Shown here piece after piece: positions 1 to 9,185 of a stretch of 31,821 bases of DNA. Made by a program: the position numbers and the translations under genes. Under the pieces are notes generated by a model. The model was not told where the DNA came from and made no database searches. It worked only from the letters and a program-made list of their open reading frames with translations. This stretch comes from a virus: IMG/VR virus record IMGVR_UViG_3300002835_011239, positions 1 to 31,821 of that record. One strand, 5' to 3'. Every line of letters starts with the position of its first letter. Within the stretch, counting starts at the first letter, position 1.

Positions 1-90
1 GGATTATCTACTCAGACAACAACAGGCGTTGATTACTCATATAACCCAATGGCTTTAATGAGAAACAAAAGACAAGATTTATTTGCTTAA
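1..90 (+). CDS. C-terminal end of a truncated gene
   Basis: An open frame enters from the left edge and ends at TAA at 88-90, giving 29 residues that finish in RNKRQDLFA. The next gene starts 11 bases later behind an AAAGGAG ribosome site, so the two are probably co-transcribed. Too little remains to assign a family; position just before the internal virion protein suggests a virion protein. Confidence 0.6.
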   Translation, partial: GLSTQTTTGVDYSYNPMALMRNKRQDLFA

Positions 91-100
91 AGGAGTATAA

Positions 101-3100
101 ATGGCTAATGCAGTCACTTCCTTAATAGGAAAACTTAAAAAGAGCGTTAAAGATACCGCTGATGCTTACACAACTAGAGTTGGGGCTAACTGGCAGGCTA
201 TTAAAGGTGAATTTGCTGACGCACCTGCACAAGTAGATCGTATGATACAAGGCGGGAATGTCTATAAGGATACGTTTGGATATAAAAACCCTCAAACATT
301 AGGACAAAAAACTACTAATACTGGATTAGGTCTGCTAGACAACATCGGTTCTGCATCTTTAAGAGGTGTAGTGAATACAGGCAAAGGTGCTTACGATCTA
401 GGGAGGCTAGGTTATGGACTCGCAACAGGCAATCTAGCGAATCAACCTGATTTTAAAACAAGATCTCAGTATTTGGATATGGCTAAGACACAATTTGGTG
501 ATGCTATGAGGTTTGGTGGAACTACAACACCGTTTAGGAGTGTGCAAGCACTTAAGACGGCTACGCCAGCAATCGGGCTTTATTCGGGTTTAGAAGGCGG
601 TTTAAACGTCCTAAACGATAAAAGTGGTAAAAGTAGAGGGATGAAGTTTGCAGAGGGCGCAGTAAGCGGATTAGAACGCGGTGTGCCTATGGCGGGGGTT
701 GGAACTGTATCTAACCCTTATATCTCAAAGCTGATGGATAAAAGATTAACCACTTTAGGCAAACTGACAATAGGAGTTCCAGCAAACATAGCTGAAGGCT
801 ATGCAATGAATAAATCCGCTGGCATGGATTACACCAAAGAAGATGCCTTAATTGATGCGTTAGTCCCTGGAGGTCTTGTATTAGGTAAAGCTTCACTAGA
901 TCAGATTAAAGGAGCAATATCTCAAGGTGTTAAAGATAAAAAGATTACAAAGGAAACAGCTAAACAACTTGATAATTACATTATGAAAAATGGACGTAAG
1001 TATTGGGCTGGTAAGGTTAACGGTCAATTTGCTACTAAAGACCAATTACAAGTTAAAACTCCGTATAACACAGTTAAAACATATTTCACAAAACAAAAGA
1101 TATCGGATATCAATAATGGCAAGGTAGTTGAAAAGCTTAAACCCATGAAAGATTCAATATCTAATCTCTCAAAGACATGGCAAAACATGGATCTATACGA
1201 TAAAACAGGTAAGTTGTTGGGAAATACTGAACAGTTTAGAAAGTTTTTAGCAGATAATCCCGAACTTGCGGCGTTTGCTCCAGTTCCAGAAATAACTACC
1301 GATGAAAGCGGCAAGATCCAGATTAAAGAAGGTGATTACAATTTGGGTCAAAGAGCTGTAGCATTTGGAGCTTTAAAGGGTGTAAAAAGTGAAGCAGGAC
1401 AAAAACTTATTAAAGGAATCGGGGATAGCCTAAAACGTGGTAGCGAGGGTGTGCAAAATCTTAGCAAGGATTTTGATAAAAACTTTCCAGAAGCAATGAA
1501 TATAGCGATGTCTGCTAGCGGTAATGCCCCTGTCAAAGGGGTGGCTAATTATGCAGATGATGTATTAACCGTAGCAAGGAAACAAATCGGCGAAGCGGGT
1601 AAGGTTAAGCTACCTATTAAGCAGAAAGTAGGACAAGCGTGGGATACGTTTTACAGGGATTGGGTTAACAGATTCCAACCTGTAGAAGATCTTGTAAAAA
1701 ATGTGGAAAAAGCAGGGAAATTAAGTCTGATGCCAGAGAACAACCCAACTATTCAGATTAAGAGGTTGTTAGGTGCAGGCGGTATTGCTGAATACAGACA
1801 TAAAACTAAGTTACAACCTATTTTAGATTCAGTTAAAAACGACATATCTATAGAAGATTTTGATGTATTTTTAAAAGCAAAACGCGATTTAGAATTAGCA
1901 GGACGCGGTATTAAAGGTAGTGATGCAGGACAGGCGAACGCTGTATTACAGGCTTTGAGGTCTAAATATAACCTTCCAAAGATAGAAGAAGCGGCAACTA
2001 AACTTTATCAGTATCAAGATGAAGGGTTGCAGATGTTAAGAGATGGTGGGTTTATTGATGAATCAGTTTATAACGTGATTAAGGATGCAAACAAAAATTA
2101 TGTTCCTTTTCAAAGAGTTATGGACGAACTAGACAACTATTTAGGACTTCCGACATCTAAGTTGCAAAACCCAAGCCAACCACTAAAGAAAATCGAAGGT
2201 TCGAACCGTGCTATATATTCACCTATTGAATCGATCATCGCAAACACATATAAAATTGAATCGGCTGTATCAAAAAACAAAGTGGCTAAAAGCATTGCTA
2301 ACTTGGGTGCTATTGTTCCAGATACTGTTAAACCTGTAGTCAAGTCTGGTGATAACACAATATCAATCTGGGACGGTGGGAAAAAAGCCTATTTCGAGAT
2401 TGATGCAGATATATCTCAGGCAGTAAAAGGGCTTAATGAGGAGCAGATGGGAACTGTTTTGAAAATATTATCAGCTCCAGCGTCTATGTTAAGACAACAA
2501 GCCACAGGTAGAAACATTGATTTTATGATACCTAACGTTGTAAGAGATCAGTTTGAAGCTGCGATTAATGCAAAATATGGCTACGTTCCGTTCTGGGATT
2601 ATATGCGAGGTATGAAAGATTTGATTGAGTACGATAGAACAGGCAGTAACCCAATTGTCGAGGGATGGATACAAAACGGTGGTCAGATGTTTTTTGAATC
2701 AATGAGTGGTCGGAAGAATATTCAAAAACAAATAATGGATGCTACTACAAAGAAAAGGCTAACACGCAGACTTTATGATTTAGCTATTAACGGTATAGAA
2801 AAAGTCGGCAGGTATTCAGAAACACCTACTAGATTAGGTGTGTACAAGCGTGCTTTAGAGAAAACAGGGAATATGGCTATATCGGCAGGTGAATCAAGAG
2901 AAGCTACCTTAGATTTTGCAAGACGTGGAGCTAAGATGTCTCAACTTAATGCTGTAGTACCTTTCTTAAACGCTAGTATTCAGGGCTTTGATAGGATGGC
3001 TAGATCAGTAAAAGAACGCCCAGGGAAGGCATTAACCTTGCTTACTATTTACGGTGGTGTACCAGCACTAATGACTACTTTATACAATAACTTAAATTTT

Positions 3101-4435
3101 AGCGAAGAGTATGCTAATGTTCCAGATTTTGTTAAGAATGATAATTTTGTGATAATGACGGGCGGTACGGATGAAGAAGGCAATTCTAAGTATATAACCA
3201 TCCCTAAAGCACACAACGTTAAGCCTATTGCAAATGCTACACAACAAATGATTGATTATTGGAGCGGTTCGAACCCACAAACGTTTAAGCAATTTGCTTT
3301 AAGCACATTAAGCTCAACCGTTCCACTCTTAGGCGAAGGAGACAGTTTCTCTAGCATTGCTTCTAATACAGTAGGCAGTAATTTACCGCAAGCTTTTAAA
3401 CCAGCTGTTCAACAAGTTACTAACTTTGATTTCTATAAAAACAAAGATATCGTTCCTTTTTACATGGAGAAAAAGCCACTAGAAGCACAGTTTAATAAAG
3501 CAACTCCAGACCTTTACAAGCGAGCAGGAGCATTAACAGGCACGAGCCCGCTAAGGTTACAGAACTTTGCTGAAAGCACATTGCCGATGGCGAAACAGGT
3601 CACTAATGCAATGGATTTAGCTACTTCTTTAAGAGATGGCGAGCCAATGAATCCTAATAAGATACCTGTTGTTAGAAGGTTTAGCGGATCATACTCAGGG
3701 TTTGATACTGAACGTCCTATTGATACTGGCACAGGTATAGGCGATAAGATTACAGAATTTTTAAAACCTAACTCACAAAGTAGTGCAGCGAGTAAAGAGC
3801 CTACTGTTTTAGATGAAAAAACAGTTCGTAAAGTAGATAATATTGCTAAAACGTATGGCTATGATTCATATTTACAAGAAAAACCTACAAAAGATTTAGA
3901 GCTACAGAAATACCAAAAATCTGTTTTATCAGACGCTAAAAAGGTCTTGAAAGATGAATATATGAAAGAAACCGATAAATTAGCATTGGTTCAAAGAATG
4001 GGGCTTGATGCAGAAGACGTTAAATACGATATTTTAGCGAATAGCGATACAGTTGATAGAGCGATTTATGTAAGAGATGAATTAGCGAAGGCTAAAACTT
4101 CAGAAGAAAGATACAAGCTTCTTACTGATTTGTACAATAACAAGTCTTTATCAGATAGCAGGGTTTTTACTGAATCAGTTGCAGAGGAATTAGGTCTTAA
4201 AGATGCATACGATTTAATTTATAAAGAGGCGAAGGCAAAGACTAAAAAAAGTACAAAAAAAATCAACACTCCGAAAATGAGTTTTAAAAAGACCAGTTTC
4301 AAGCCAGCTAGTCAGTCGGAAATGCCTAAACTTGGTATTAAGTTTGAAAAACCAAAAGGAATAAAAATTTCAGCAAATACGGATAAAGGTAAATCGGGTG
4401 TTATCCGTTTACAAAAGAAAGTGGCTAGTATATAG
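101..4435 (+). CDS. Large internal/ejection virion protein (LPD38-like)
   Basis: This 1444-residue protein is the largest in the window and has AAAGGAG seven bases before its ATG. The part at about residues 790-1020 (a WDYMRGMKDLIEYDR segment, then GRYSETPTRLGVYKRALE and RRGAKMSQLNAVVPFLNAS) resembles the large polyvalent protein-associated domain LPD38 of phage internal proteins. The N-terminal 250 residues are rich in glycine and alanine, and the last 130 are lysine-rich and probably disordered. It lies directly before the adaptor and nozzle genes, as internal or ejection proteins of short-tailed phages often do. By inference it is packaged and ejected with the DNA. No peptidase or lysozyme motif is evident. 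It ends in TAG, followed by a structured RNA element. Confidence 0.7.
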   Translation: MANAVTSLIGKLKKSVKDTADAYTTRVGANWQAIKGEFADAPAQVDRMIQGGNVYKDTFGYKNPQTLGQKTTNTGLGLLDNIGSASLRGVVNTGKGAYDLGRLGYGLATGNLANQPDFKTRSQYLDMAKTQFGDAMRFGGTTTPFRSVQALKTATPAIGLYSGLEGGLNVLNDKSGKSRGMKFAEGAVSGLERGVPMAGVGTVSNPYISKLMDKRLTTLGKLTIGVPANIAEGYAMNKSAGMDYTKEDALIDALVPGGLVLGKASLDQIKGAISQGVKDKKITKETAKQLDNYIMKNGRKYWAGKVNGQFATKDQLQVKTPYNTVKTYFTKQKISDINNGKVVEKLKPMKDSISNLSKTWQNMDLYDKTGKLLGNTEQFRKFLADNPELAAFAPVPEITTDESGKIQIKEGDYNLGQRAVAFGALKGVKSEAGQKLIKGIGDSLKRGSEGVQNLSKDFDKNFPEAMNIAMSASGNAPVKGVANYADDVLTVARKQIGEAGKVKLPIKQKVGQAWDTFYRDWVNRFQPVEDLVKNVEKAGKLSLMPENNPTIQIKRLLGAGGIAEYRHKTKLQPILDSVKNDISIEDFDVFLKAKRDLELAGRGIKGSDAGQANAVLQALRSKYNLPKIEEAATKLYQYQDEGLQMLRDGGFIDESVYNVIKDANKNYVPFQRVMDELDNYLGLPTSKLQNPSQPLKKIEGSNRAIYSPIESIIANTYKIESAVSKNKVAKSIANLGAIVPDTVKPVVKSGDNTISIWDGGKKAYFEIDADISQAVKGLNEEQMGTVLKILSAPASMLRQQATGRNIDFMIPNVVRDQFEAAINAKYGYVPFWDYMRGMKDLIEYDRTGSNPIVEGWIQNGGQMFFESMSGRKNIQKQIMDATTKKRLTRRLYDLAINGIEKVGRYSETPTRLGVYKRALEKTGNMAISAGESREATLDFARRGAKMSQLNAVVPFLNASIQGFDRMARSVKERPGKALTLLTIYGGVPALMTTLYNNLNFSEEYANVPDFVKNDNFVIMTGGTDEEGNSKYITIPKAHNVKPIANATQQMIDYWSGSNPQTFKQFALSTLSSTVPLLGEGDSFSSIASNTVGSNLPQAFKPAVQQVTNFDFYKNKDIVPFYMEKKPLEAQFNKATPDLYKRAGALTGTSPLRLQNFAESTLPMAKQVTNAMDLATSLRDGEPMNPNKIPVVRRFSGSYSGFDTERPIDTGTGIGDKITEFLKPNSQSSAASKEPTVLDEKTVRKVDNIAKTYGYDSYLQEKPTKDLELQKYQKSVLSDAKKVLKDEYMKETDKLALVQRMGLDAEDVKYDILANSDTVDRAIYVRDELAKAKTSEERYKLLTDLYNNKSLSDSRVFTESVAEELGLKDAYDLIYKEAKAKTKKSTKKINTPKMSFKKTSFKPASQSEMPKLGIKFEKPKGIKISANTDKGKSGVIRLQKKVASI

Positions 4436-4461
4436 TTAAGATATTACGACATTAGGACTTT

Positions 4462-4522
4462 GAGGATGGTAAATCCTCTGTAAGCCGTGAGAAAGCAGAA
4501 ATGCGAGTACCACGGCTTTTTT
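4462..4522 (+). terminator. Tandem hairpin with loop-E motif, copy 1
   Basis: A first hairpin (GAGGAT/ATCCTC, 4462-4478) is followed by a second at 4483-4517. The outer stem AGCCGTG/CACGGCT encloses a GAAA.../...AGTA internal loop, then an inner GCA/TGC stem with a GAAA tetraloop, and six T follow. GAA opposite AGUA is the sarcin-ricin (loop E) signature. It sits 20 bases before the adaptor start codon. The motif GATATTACGACAT (4440-4452) just upstream recurs before copy 2. Confidence 0.8.
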
Positions 4523-4543
4523 AGCACCTGAAAGTTAAAAAAT

Positions 4544-5248
4544 ATGAACGAAGAAACAGCAATGCAAATTGTATATAGAAGATGGCAGAACTCTGTGGAT
4601 TATCCGTCATCGACAGAAGAAGAATACCTATTAATTAGAGGTGCTTTGAATGATGGAATTGAGGCGTGGGGTGGAAGAGCGAAAGAAGAATCAATCAAGT
4701 GGAAAGAGCTTTTTGTTAATTTATCTGACGCCGCAACTGGCACGAAGACTACAACCGCAAACGATACCACTTACTCTATGCCTACTGATTTTGAAAGTAT
4801 TAGTTCTTGGGTGAAGATAACTGATTCAAGCAACCAGAGCATATATTATCCCTATAAAAAAGCAGATGATGTTATGCGGGCGTTAAAAGAAAATAGTTCT
4901 GAAAGATTTTTTTATATAACAGGTAACGATGGTGCGGGCTATACTTTGAATCTTAATCCTGCTCCTGCTAATACTGGGGATACAATTGGTTATTCATACT
5001 ACAAAAAACCAACTATTTTAGATGAAGAGACAGACACAATTGAGATGGCAAAACCTTATTTTGCTATTTATTTTGCTTTATCTGTGCTAAACGAAGAAGA
5101 AAGACCTGATTTAGCAGGCACATATGCTACAAAAGCTGCTTCGGTGATGGAACAGATGGTAATAGATAACGAAATCCCTCCTTTCAACACAAGCTATGGG
5201 CTAGGCGATTTAGATTACAACCTAACTGGTTCAGCATTTGGGAGGTAA
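4544..5248 (+). CDS. Head-tail adaptor protein (P22 gp4-like)
   Basis: This 234-residue protein has the look of the phage adaptor that docks under the portal ring. It has a helical N-terminus (ALNDGIEAWGGRAKE), a beta-rich middle containing the YSMPTDFESISSW stretch, and a C-terminal helical part (YFAIYFALSVLNEEERPDLA). The NDTTYSMPTDF pattern is common in gp4/gp11-type tail tube adaptors. It is followed after two bases by the nozzle gene, the usual order in podoviruses. The ATG lacks a strong ribosome site and lies just behind the loop-E hairpin, so translation may depend on that leader. The family assignment is by resemblance, not by a search. Confidence 0.7.
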   Translation: MNEETAMQIVYRRWQNSVDYPSSTEEEYLLIRGALNDGIEAWGGRAKEESIKWKELFVNLSDAATGTKTTTANDTTYSMPTDFESISSWVKITDSSNQSIYYPYKKADDVMRALKENSSERFFYITGNDGAGYTLNLNPAPANTGDTIGYSYYKKPTILDEETDTIEMAKPYFAIYFALSVLNEEERPDLAGTYATKAASVMEQMVIDNEIPPFNTSYGLGDLDYNLTGSAFGR

Positions 5249-5250
5249 CC

Positions 5251-7218
5251 ATGCGAATACCTAAGTTTTCGAATTACAAGGTTAATAAATATTTTGAGAA
5301 AATCGACGACTTTAGCGGTGGGTCGAATACTCTCACAAATCAAGCTAGGACTGAAAAGAAATATGCTATAGAAGTGAATAATTTATGGCAAGTACAGGAT
5401 AGAATTTGGCGGACAAGACCAGGAACAACATATTATGGTGAAGCAATTAGCGGTGTCACTAATATTGAGGGGGCAGAAAAATACCTAAAGGCGGACAAGA
5501 CGGTTGAAATTATAGCTATTGGAGACGACGGTAAAGCATATAAGTCATCTAATGGAGGGTCTTGGTCTGAAATTACTGGAGCTACCTTCACACCAGGGAA
5601 TAAGCCTTTCTTTTTACAGATCAATAGCAGATTATACATAACAACAGGTGTGGATGATCTTGCATATTACAACGGGTCGACATTAAACACATATACAGCT
5701 CTAAGCAATCCTAGCGCTGGAACAAGTGGTGGCAGGACTACGCTTACTTCCGGCAGTTACAACAACTATTACAGAGTGGTTGCAGTAAACGATATTGGTT
5801 ATACCGAGCCTAGCGCATCCCTCAATATAACAACGAATAAACACCGTGATAATTGGGCTAGCGGAGAAAATGTATATTTTACAATGCCTACGGTGGTAGG
5901 AGCTACAGGGTATCAAATTTTTTGGGGTGAGGTAGACGGCGAAGAAGTCTATTTAGGACAATTGGCTACGGGAGTAACGACTTTTACAGACGATGGAACG
6001 CTTGAGCCTAACCCATATATAGAAACACCTAGCGATAACACAACTGGTGCGCCTAAGTTCAGATCCATGGAAGTATCTGGGAACAGAATCTGGGCTACCT
6101 ACGATCCTGACAATGAATACAGGGTTTATTATTCAGGCACGGGTCAATATTTAGGATATTTTTCTCCTTTTTATGGTGGTGGATACATTGATCTTGAGAA
6201 AGGGGGTATAAACAAGCCTGTTTCAGTAGTCCACTATAGAGATGGTAAAGGCAACCCTTTAATCACGGTATTATGCTCAAGCCCTGACGGAATAGGGACT
6301 ATCTTTCAAATTGAATTAACAAGTTTAACGATTGGGGAGACGACTTTTACTGTGCCTGCTGCATATAAAATTGTTGGTTCAATAGGCGCAGATTCGCCTT
6401 ATGGTGTCATAAAAGCGGGTGATAACGTCTTGTTCCCTAACAAAAAAGGGGTATTCGCGTTAAGAAACAAAGCTCAAATATTTAATGTATTGGCGTCCGA
6501 TGATCTAACTGCCCCAATACGAAATAAATGGGAGTCCTTAAAAGGTGATAGATCTCCATATTTTGTTGCATATTATAAACCTCCTAGAGCGTTTTTTGCT
6601 GTATCAGAAGGCACAACTAATAATAAGGTCGCTATTTATGATTTTGAAAGAGGAAATTGGACGTGGTCTTGGGATTTAGCGGTTAAACAATTTTTCGAAT
6701 ATACAGGTAGCGATAAGATAACCAGATTCTTATTTGTTCCTGAAACTGGTAACAGACTGATCGAAATAACAGAGAACGCCTCAACTGATTTAGGACAAAG
6801 TTTTTATCAAAGCTATATTTCACCGTTAATTCCGGTAGATAAAGATGACACAGTCTTAGCTAAGGTCAAGGAAGTAATTTTCAGCGTGGGATCATTCAGA
6901 GGGACACTCGGTTTTGAAGTGCTAGGACTAGGGCGGGATAAGCAAATCTCTAGCCTCGGATCTTCTGAAAAATCAGCCACCGTAGGTACTAGCGGTTGGG
7001 ATGATGATTTATTCGACGAATTTTTGTTTGATGATACAAACGATGTTCCGTCCGTATTCACAGAAAGTACCACAAAGGTACGGGTGAAAGTAAATAAACG
7101 ATTGTATGGAATTCAATTTAAGTTGTCTTCAACGACTGCGGGAACTTCCATGGAATTGTTGTCCGTACAGGCTAAAGGTGTTTTACAACCAGCCAGAAGT
7201 CCTAGTTCATGGTCTTGA
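5251..7218 (+). CDS. Tail nozzle/hub protein (P22 gp10 or T7 gp12-like)
   Basis: The 655-residue product begins with a KIDDFSGGSNTLTNQ segment and then NNLWQVQDRIWRTRPGT, the start typical of phage tail nozzle or stabilisation proteins. Repeated beta blades follow (IIAIGDDGKAYKSS, RLYITTGVDDLAYYNG). A fibronectin-III-like module lies at about residues 165-250 (YYRVVAVNDIGYTEPS, VVGATGYQIFWGEV). The ribosome site GGGAGG lies in the end of the adaptor gene. By inference it forms the tip of the short tail and is where fibres attach. It ends in TGA within a promoter-like sequence. Confidence 0.75.
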   Translation: MRIPKFSNYKVNKYFEKIDDFSGGSNTLTNQARTEKKYAIEVNNLWQVQDRIWRTRPGTTYYGEAISGVTNIEGAEKYLKADKTVEIIAIGDDGKAYKSSNGGSWSEITGATFTPGNKPFFLQINSRLYITTGVDDLAYYNGSTLNTYTALSNPSAGTSGGRTTLTSGSYNNYYRVVAVNDIGYTEPSASLNITTNKHRDNWASGENVYFTMPTVVGATGYQIFWGEVDGEEVYLGQLATGVTTFTDDGTLEPNPYIETPSDNTTGAPKFRSMEVSGNRIWATYDPDNEYRVYYSGTGQYLGYFSPFYGGGYIDLEKGGINKPVSVVHYRDGKGNPLITVLCSSPDGIGTIFQIELTSLTIGETTFTVPAAYKIVGSIGADSPYGVIKAGDNVLFPNKKGVFALRNKAQIFNVLASDDLTAPIRNKWESLKGDRSPYFVAYYKPPRAFFAVSEGTTNNKVAIYDFERGNWTWSWDLAVKQFFEYTGSDKITRFLFVPETGNRLIEITENASTDLGQSFYQSYISPLIPVDKDDTVLAKVKEVIFSVGSFRGTLGFEVLGLGRDKQISSLGSSEKSATVGTSGWDDDLFDEFLFDDTNDVPSVFTESTTKVRVKVNKRLYGIQFKLSSTTAGTSMELLSVQAKGVLQPARSPSSWS

Positions 7219-7243
7219 TATTACGACATCTTTAGTATAGTAT
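7215..7243 (+). promoter_or_regulatory. Candidate sigma70 promoter before fibre gene
   Basis: TTGATA (7215-7220) is followed after 17 bases by TAGTAT; an alternative TATAGT gives a 15-base gap. It overlaps the nozzle stop codon and contains the shared ATTACGACAT motif. It would produce a leader that carries loop-E element copy 2. Confidence 0.4.
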
Positions 7244-7262
7244 TTTATTAGTTTGGGTTTTT

Positions 7263-7322
7263 AGGTGATAAACCTTTTGTAGCCCCTCAGAAAGCAGAAA
7301 TGCGAGTACGAGGGGCTTTTTT
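7263..7322 (+). terminator. Tandem hairpin with loop-E motif, copy 2
   Basis: Hairpin one is AGGT/ACCT (7263-7275). Hairpin two has outer stem AGCCCCTC/GAGGGGCT (7281-7317), a GAAA opposite AGTA internal loop, an inner GCA/TGC stem with a GAAA loop, and six T. Compared with copy 1 the outer stem changes from CCGTG to CCCCTC with the partner strand changing to match, which supports selection on the structure. Confidence 0.8.
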
Positions 7323-7348
7323 GTTACCTAAAACCATATTTTAGAAAA

Positions 7349-8401
7349 ATGAGTGCATATATAGGAACAAAAGCGGCAAGGAAATGGACTGGACAAATCG
7401 GCTCTGGAGGAGTCGCGGATAATTCAGTCACTACTGTACCTATCCAGTCAGCCACAGGCTTAACGAATGGTGAAGTATACCTTTTTTATGTGGACAGAGT
7501 AGACAGCAACGGAGTGAAAACTTCAAGCAAAGAGGAGTTAGTTAAAGGCACGTTGTCAGGCACAAATTTTACCTCTTGCACAAGAGGGGTTGCAGGCACA
7601 GCACAGTCACATTCGGCAGGTGCTGTTGTAGAAGTTTTAATGACAGCCACACACTGGAACGAACTAGTTGAAGCATTAGAGGTTGAACACGGCTCAGACG
7701 GCACACATGACAACACTAAGATCGCCTTGCTTGCAGGTACACAAACATTCACTGGCGCAAAAACTTTTACTGAATCAGTGACCGTTGCAGGTACTGCATC
7801 AAGCTCAGCATCTATCAAACTTGCAGAAGATACTGACAACGGAACAAGTTATGTAGAGCTTAAAGCTCCAGCAACGCTGAGTGCTAATAAAACATTCACT
7901 CTGCCAAGCGCTGATGGTACAGCGAATCAAGCGCTTGTTACGGATGGGGCAGGCGCGCTCTCTTTCTTAACTTTAGGTGGGAAAGTTCTTCAAATGAAGA
8001 TTTCAGGCTCACTAGGACAGGTTTCTTCTGCTTTAGACTCAACAGAGGTACATTGGGGAGAGGTTTCAATAACTCCAACATCTGCAACAAGCACTATTTA
8101 TGTTCTTTTGGCTGGATCTGGGTTGGATAACGGAGGCACAGGCAGATTAGAGCTTAAGTTGCGGTATTCGACCAGCTCAGGAGGCACAACAGGCACACAA
8201 TTGAGTATAGGCGCGGTTGCTGGTGATAGTACGGGTACTAATGGACTTTCTAGTATCGTTTTGTTAGGGAGTGTTGCTTTGGGTAATACTACTCTTACCT
8301 ATTTTAAGGCGACAGGTCTACATAACGATACTTCAACAACGTGGTATGTGGGACGTTATTCGTCCCAATCAAATATTTTATTGGTGGAGGTCGGAGCCTA
8401 G
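7349..8401 (+). CDS. Tail fibre protein
   Basis: A 350-residue protein of low charge, rich in Ser, Thr and Gly. Residues 1-110 form a baseplate- or fibre-anchor-like region (GVADNSVTTVPIQSATGLTN, then FTSCTRGVAGTAQSHSAG) seen in many phage fibres. Residues 115-205 carry repeats common in fibre shafts (GTQTFTGAKTFTESVTVAG, NKTFTLPSADGTANQALV). The C-terminal 140 residues look like a beta-rich receptor-binding head. By inference it attaches to the nozzle and contacts the host surface. The gene stands alone behind loop-E element 2, between the nozzle and the lysis cassette. Confidence 0.75.
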   Translation: MSAYIGTKAARKWTGQIGSGGVADNSVTTVPIQSATGLTNGEVYLFYVDRVDSNGVKTSSKEELVKGTLSGTNFTSCTRGVAGTAQSHSAGAVVEVLMTATHWNELVEALEVEHGSDGTHDNTKIALLAGTQTFTGAKTFTESVTVAGTASSSASIKLAEDTDNGTSYVELKAPATLSANKTFTLPSADGTANQALVTDGAGALSFLTLGGKVLQMKISGSLGQVSSALDSTEVHWGEVSITPTSATSTIYVLLAGSGLDNGGTGRLELKLRYSTSSGGTTGTQLSIGAVAGDSTGTNGLSSIVLLGSVALGNTTLTYFKATGLHNDTSTTWYVGRYSSQSNILLVEVGA

Positions 8402-8444
8402 CTTTGCATAAAAGGTGCTTTGCTTTATCCTATGAATCCTAACT

Positions 8445-8609
8445 ATGAGGGAAGAATCAATCGAACCATTACCAACAGGCCAAAAACTAGCCGAGCTGGT
8501 TAACAACACAAACAAAATTGTCATAGCTAGGGTGGATGCAAAAGGTATCGGTGGGAAAGGAACACATTTTGTTCTAGTGACCAAATACGCAAAAGCTGGG
8601 GATATATAG
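8445..8609 (+). CDS. Small protein, possible C39-like peptidase remnant
   Basis: A 54-residue frame starting MREESIEPL and ending at TAG. The stretch NKIVIARVDAKG followed by GTHFVLVTKYAKAGD resembles the histidine-containing core of papain-like C39 peptidase domains, which usually read HFVLVTGY and then reach an Asp-Pro. Here the frame stops before that Asp-Pro and has no upstream cysteine region, so it is either a fragment or a reduced protein. No clear ribosome site is seen. Coding status is uncertain. Confidence 0.4.
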   Translation: MREESIEPLPTGQKLAELVNNTNKIVIARVDAKGIGGKGTHFVLVTKYAKAGDI

Positions 8610-8643
8610 TTAGAACAGTCATTCGGGCTGTATGTGCTTACTT

Positions 8644-8919
8644 ATGAACAACGAAAAATTTGACCAAGAAGTCTTAAAAAAAATACGTGAAGCTTTAGGG
8701 GATTTCCATCCAAGATACCTTAACAAGGTCTATGGAGATATAACACTAGAAGAACAGTTGAAAAAAACTGATGATATCAAAAATCTAAAAGACAGGCTTG
8801 ACAGACCTGAAACAAATCATTTGCAACATCTGCAAGAAGATATATACACAATGGGTATCAAAGTTAATCGAGTTTTAGAAGCTCTAAAAGAGAATGGTTT
8901 TGAACTGGAGGACAAATGA
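8644..8919 (+). CDS. Hypothetical protein, helical
   Basis: A 91-residue, highly charged and mostly helical protein (start MNNEKFDQEV, end ALKENGFELEDK). An in-frame ATG four codons upstream (8632) is an alternative start; neither has a strong ribosome site. Its end overlaps the next start (GGAGGACAAATGA). Position at the head of the lysis genes suggests a lysis accessory or a fibre chaperone, but nothing in the sequence decides. Confidence 0.6.
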   Translation: MNNEKFDQEVLKKIREALGDFHPRYLNKVYGDITLEEQLKKTDDIKNLKDRLDRPETNHLQHLQEDIYTMGIKVNRVLEALKENGFELEDK

Positions 8920-9185
8920 AGCCAGAAGACAACCTAAACGATAGAGTAATAAGGATAGAAACGATAATGGAATACGTGCAAAAAAACGTAGATAAAATCG
9001 TTAGGACTTTGGATACGATGAAGGAAGCATATATTCTAAAGACTGATTTCGATAAGTTAGAAACTAGGGTGGATACGATTGACAACAAAGTAAATAATTT
9101 AGCACTCAAAGTTGCAGGTATTTCAGCTACGGTATCAATTGTAATAGCTGTTATATCTATAGTCATCGAAAGGACGTTAAAATGA
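8916..9185 (+). CDS. XhlA-like coiled-coil membrane protein (lysis)
   Basis: The 89 residues comprise a long coiled coil (about 5-62, heptads such as LNDRVIRIETIMEYV and FDKLETRVDTIDNKVNNL) and one C-terminal membrane segment (about 66-86, VAGISATVSIVIAVISIVI). This is the arrangement of the hemolysin XhlA family that works with holins and endolysins. It starts after GGAGG and overlaps both neighbours by four bases (ATGA), so the lysis genes are translationally coupled. Confidence 0.7.
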   Translation: MKPEDNLNDRVIRIETIMEYVQKNVDKIVRTLDTMKEAYILKTDFDKLETRVDTIDNKVNNLALKVAGISATVSIVIAVISIVIERTLK

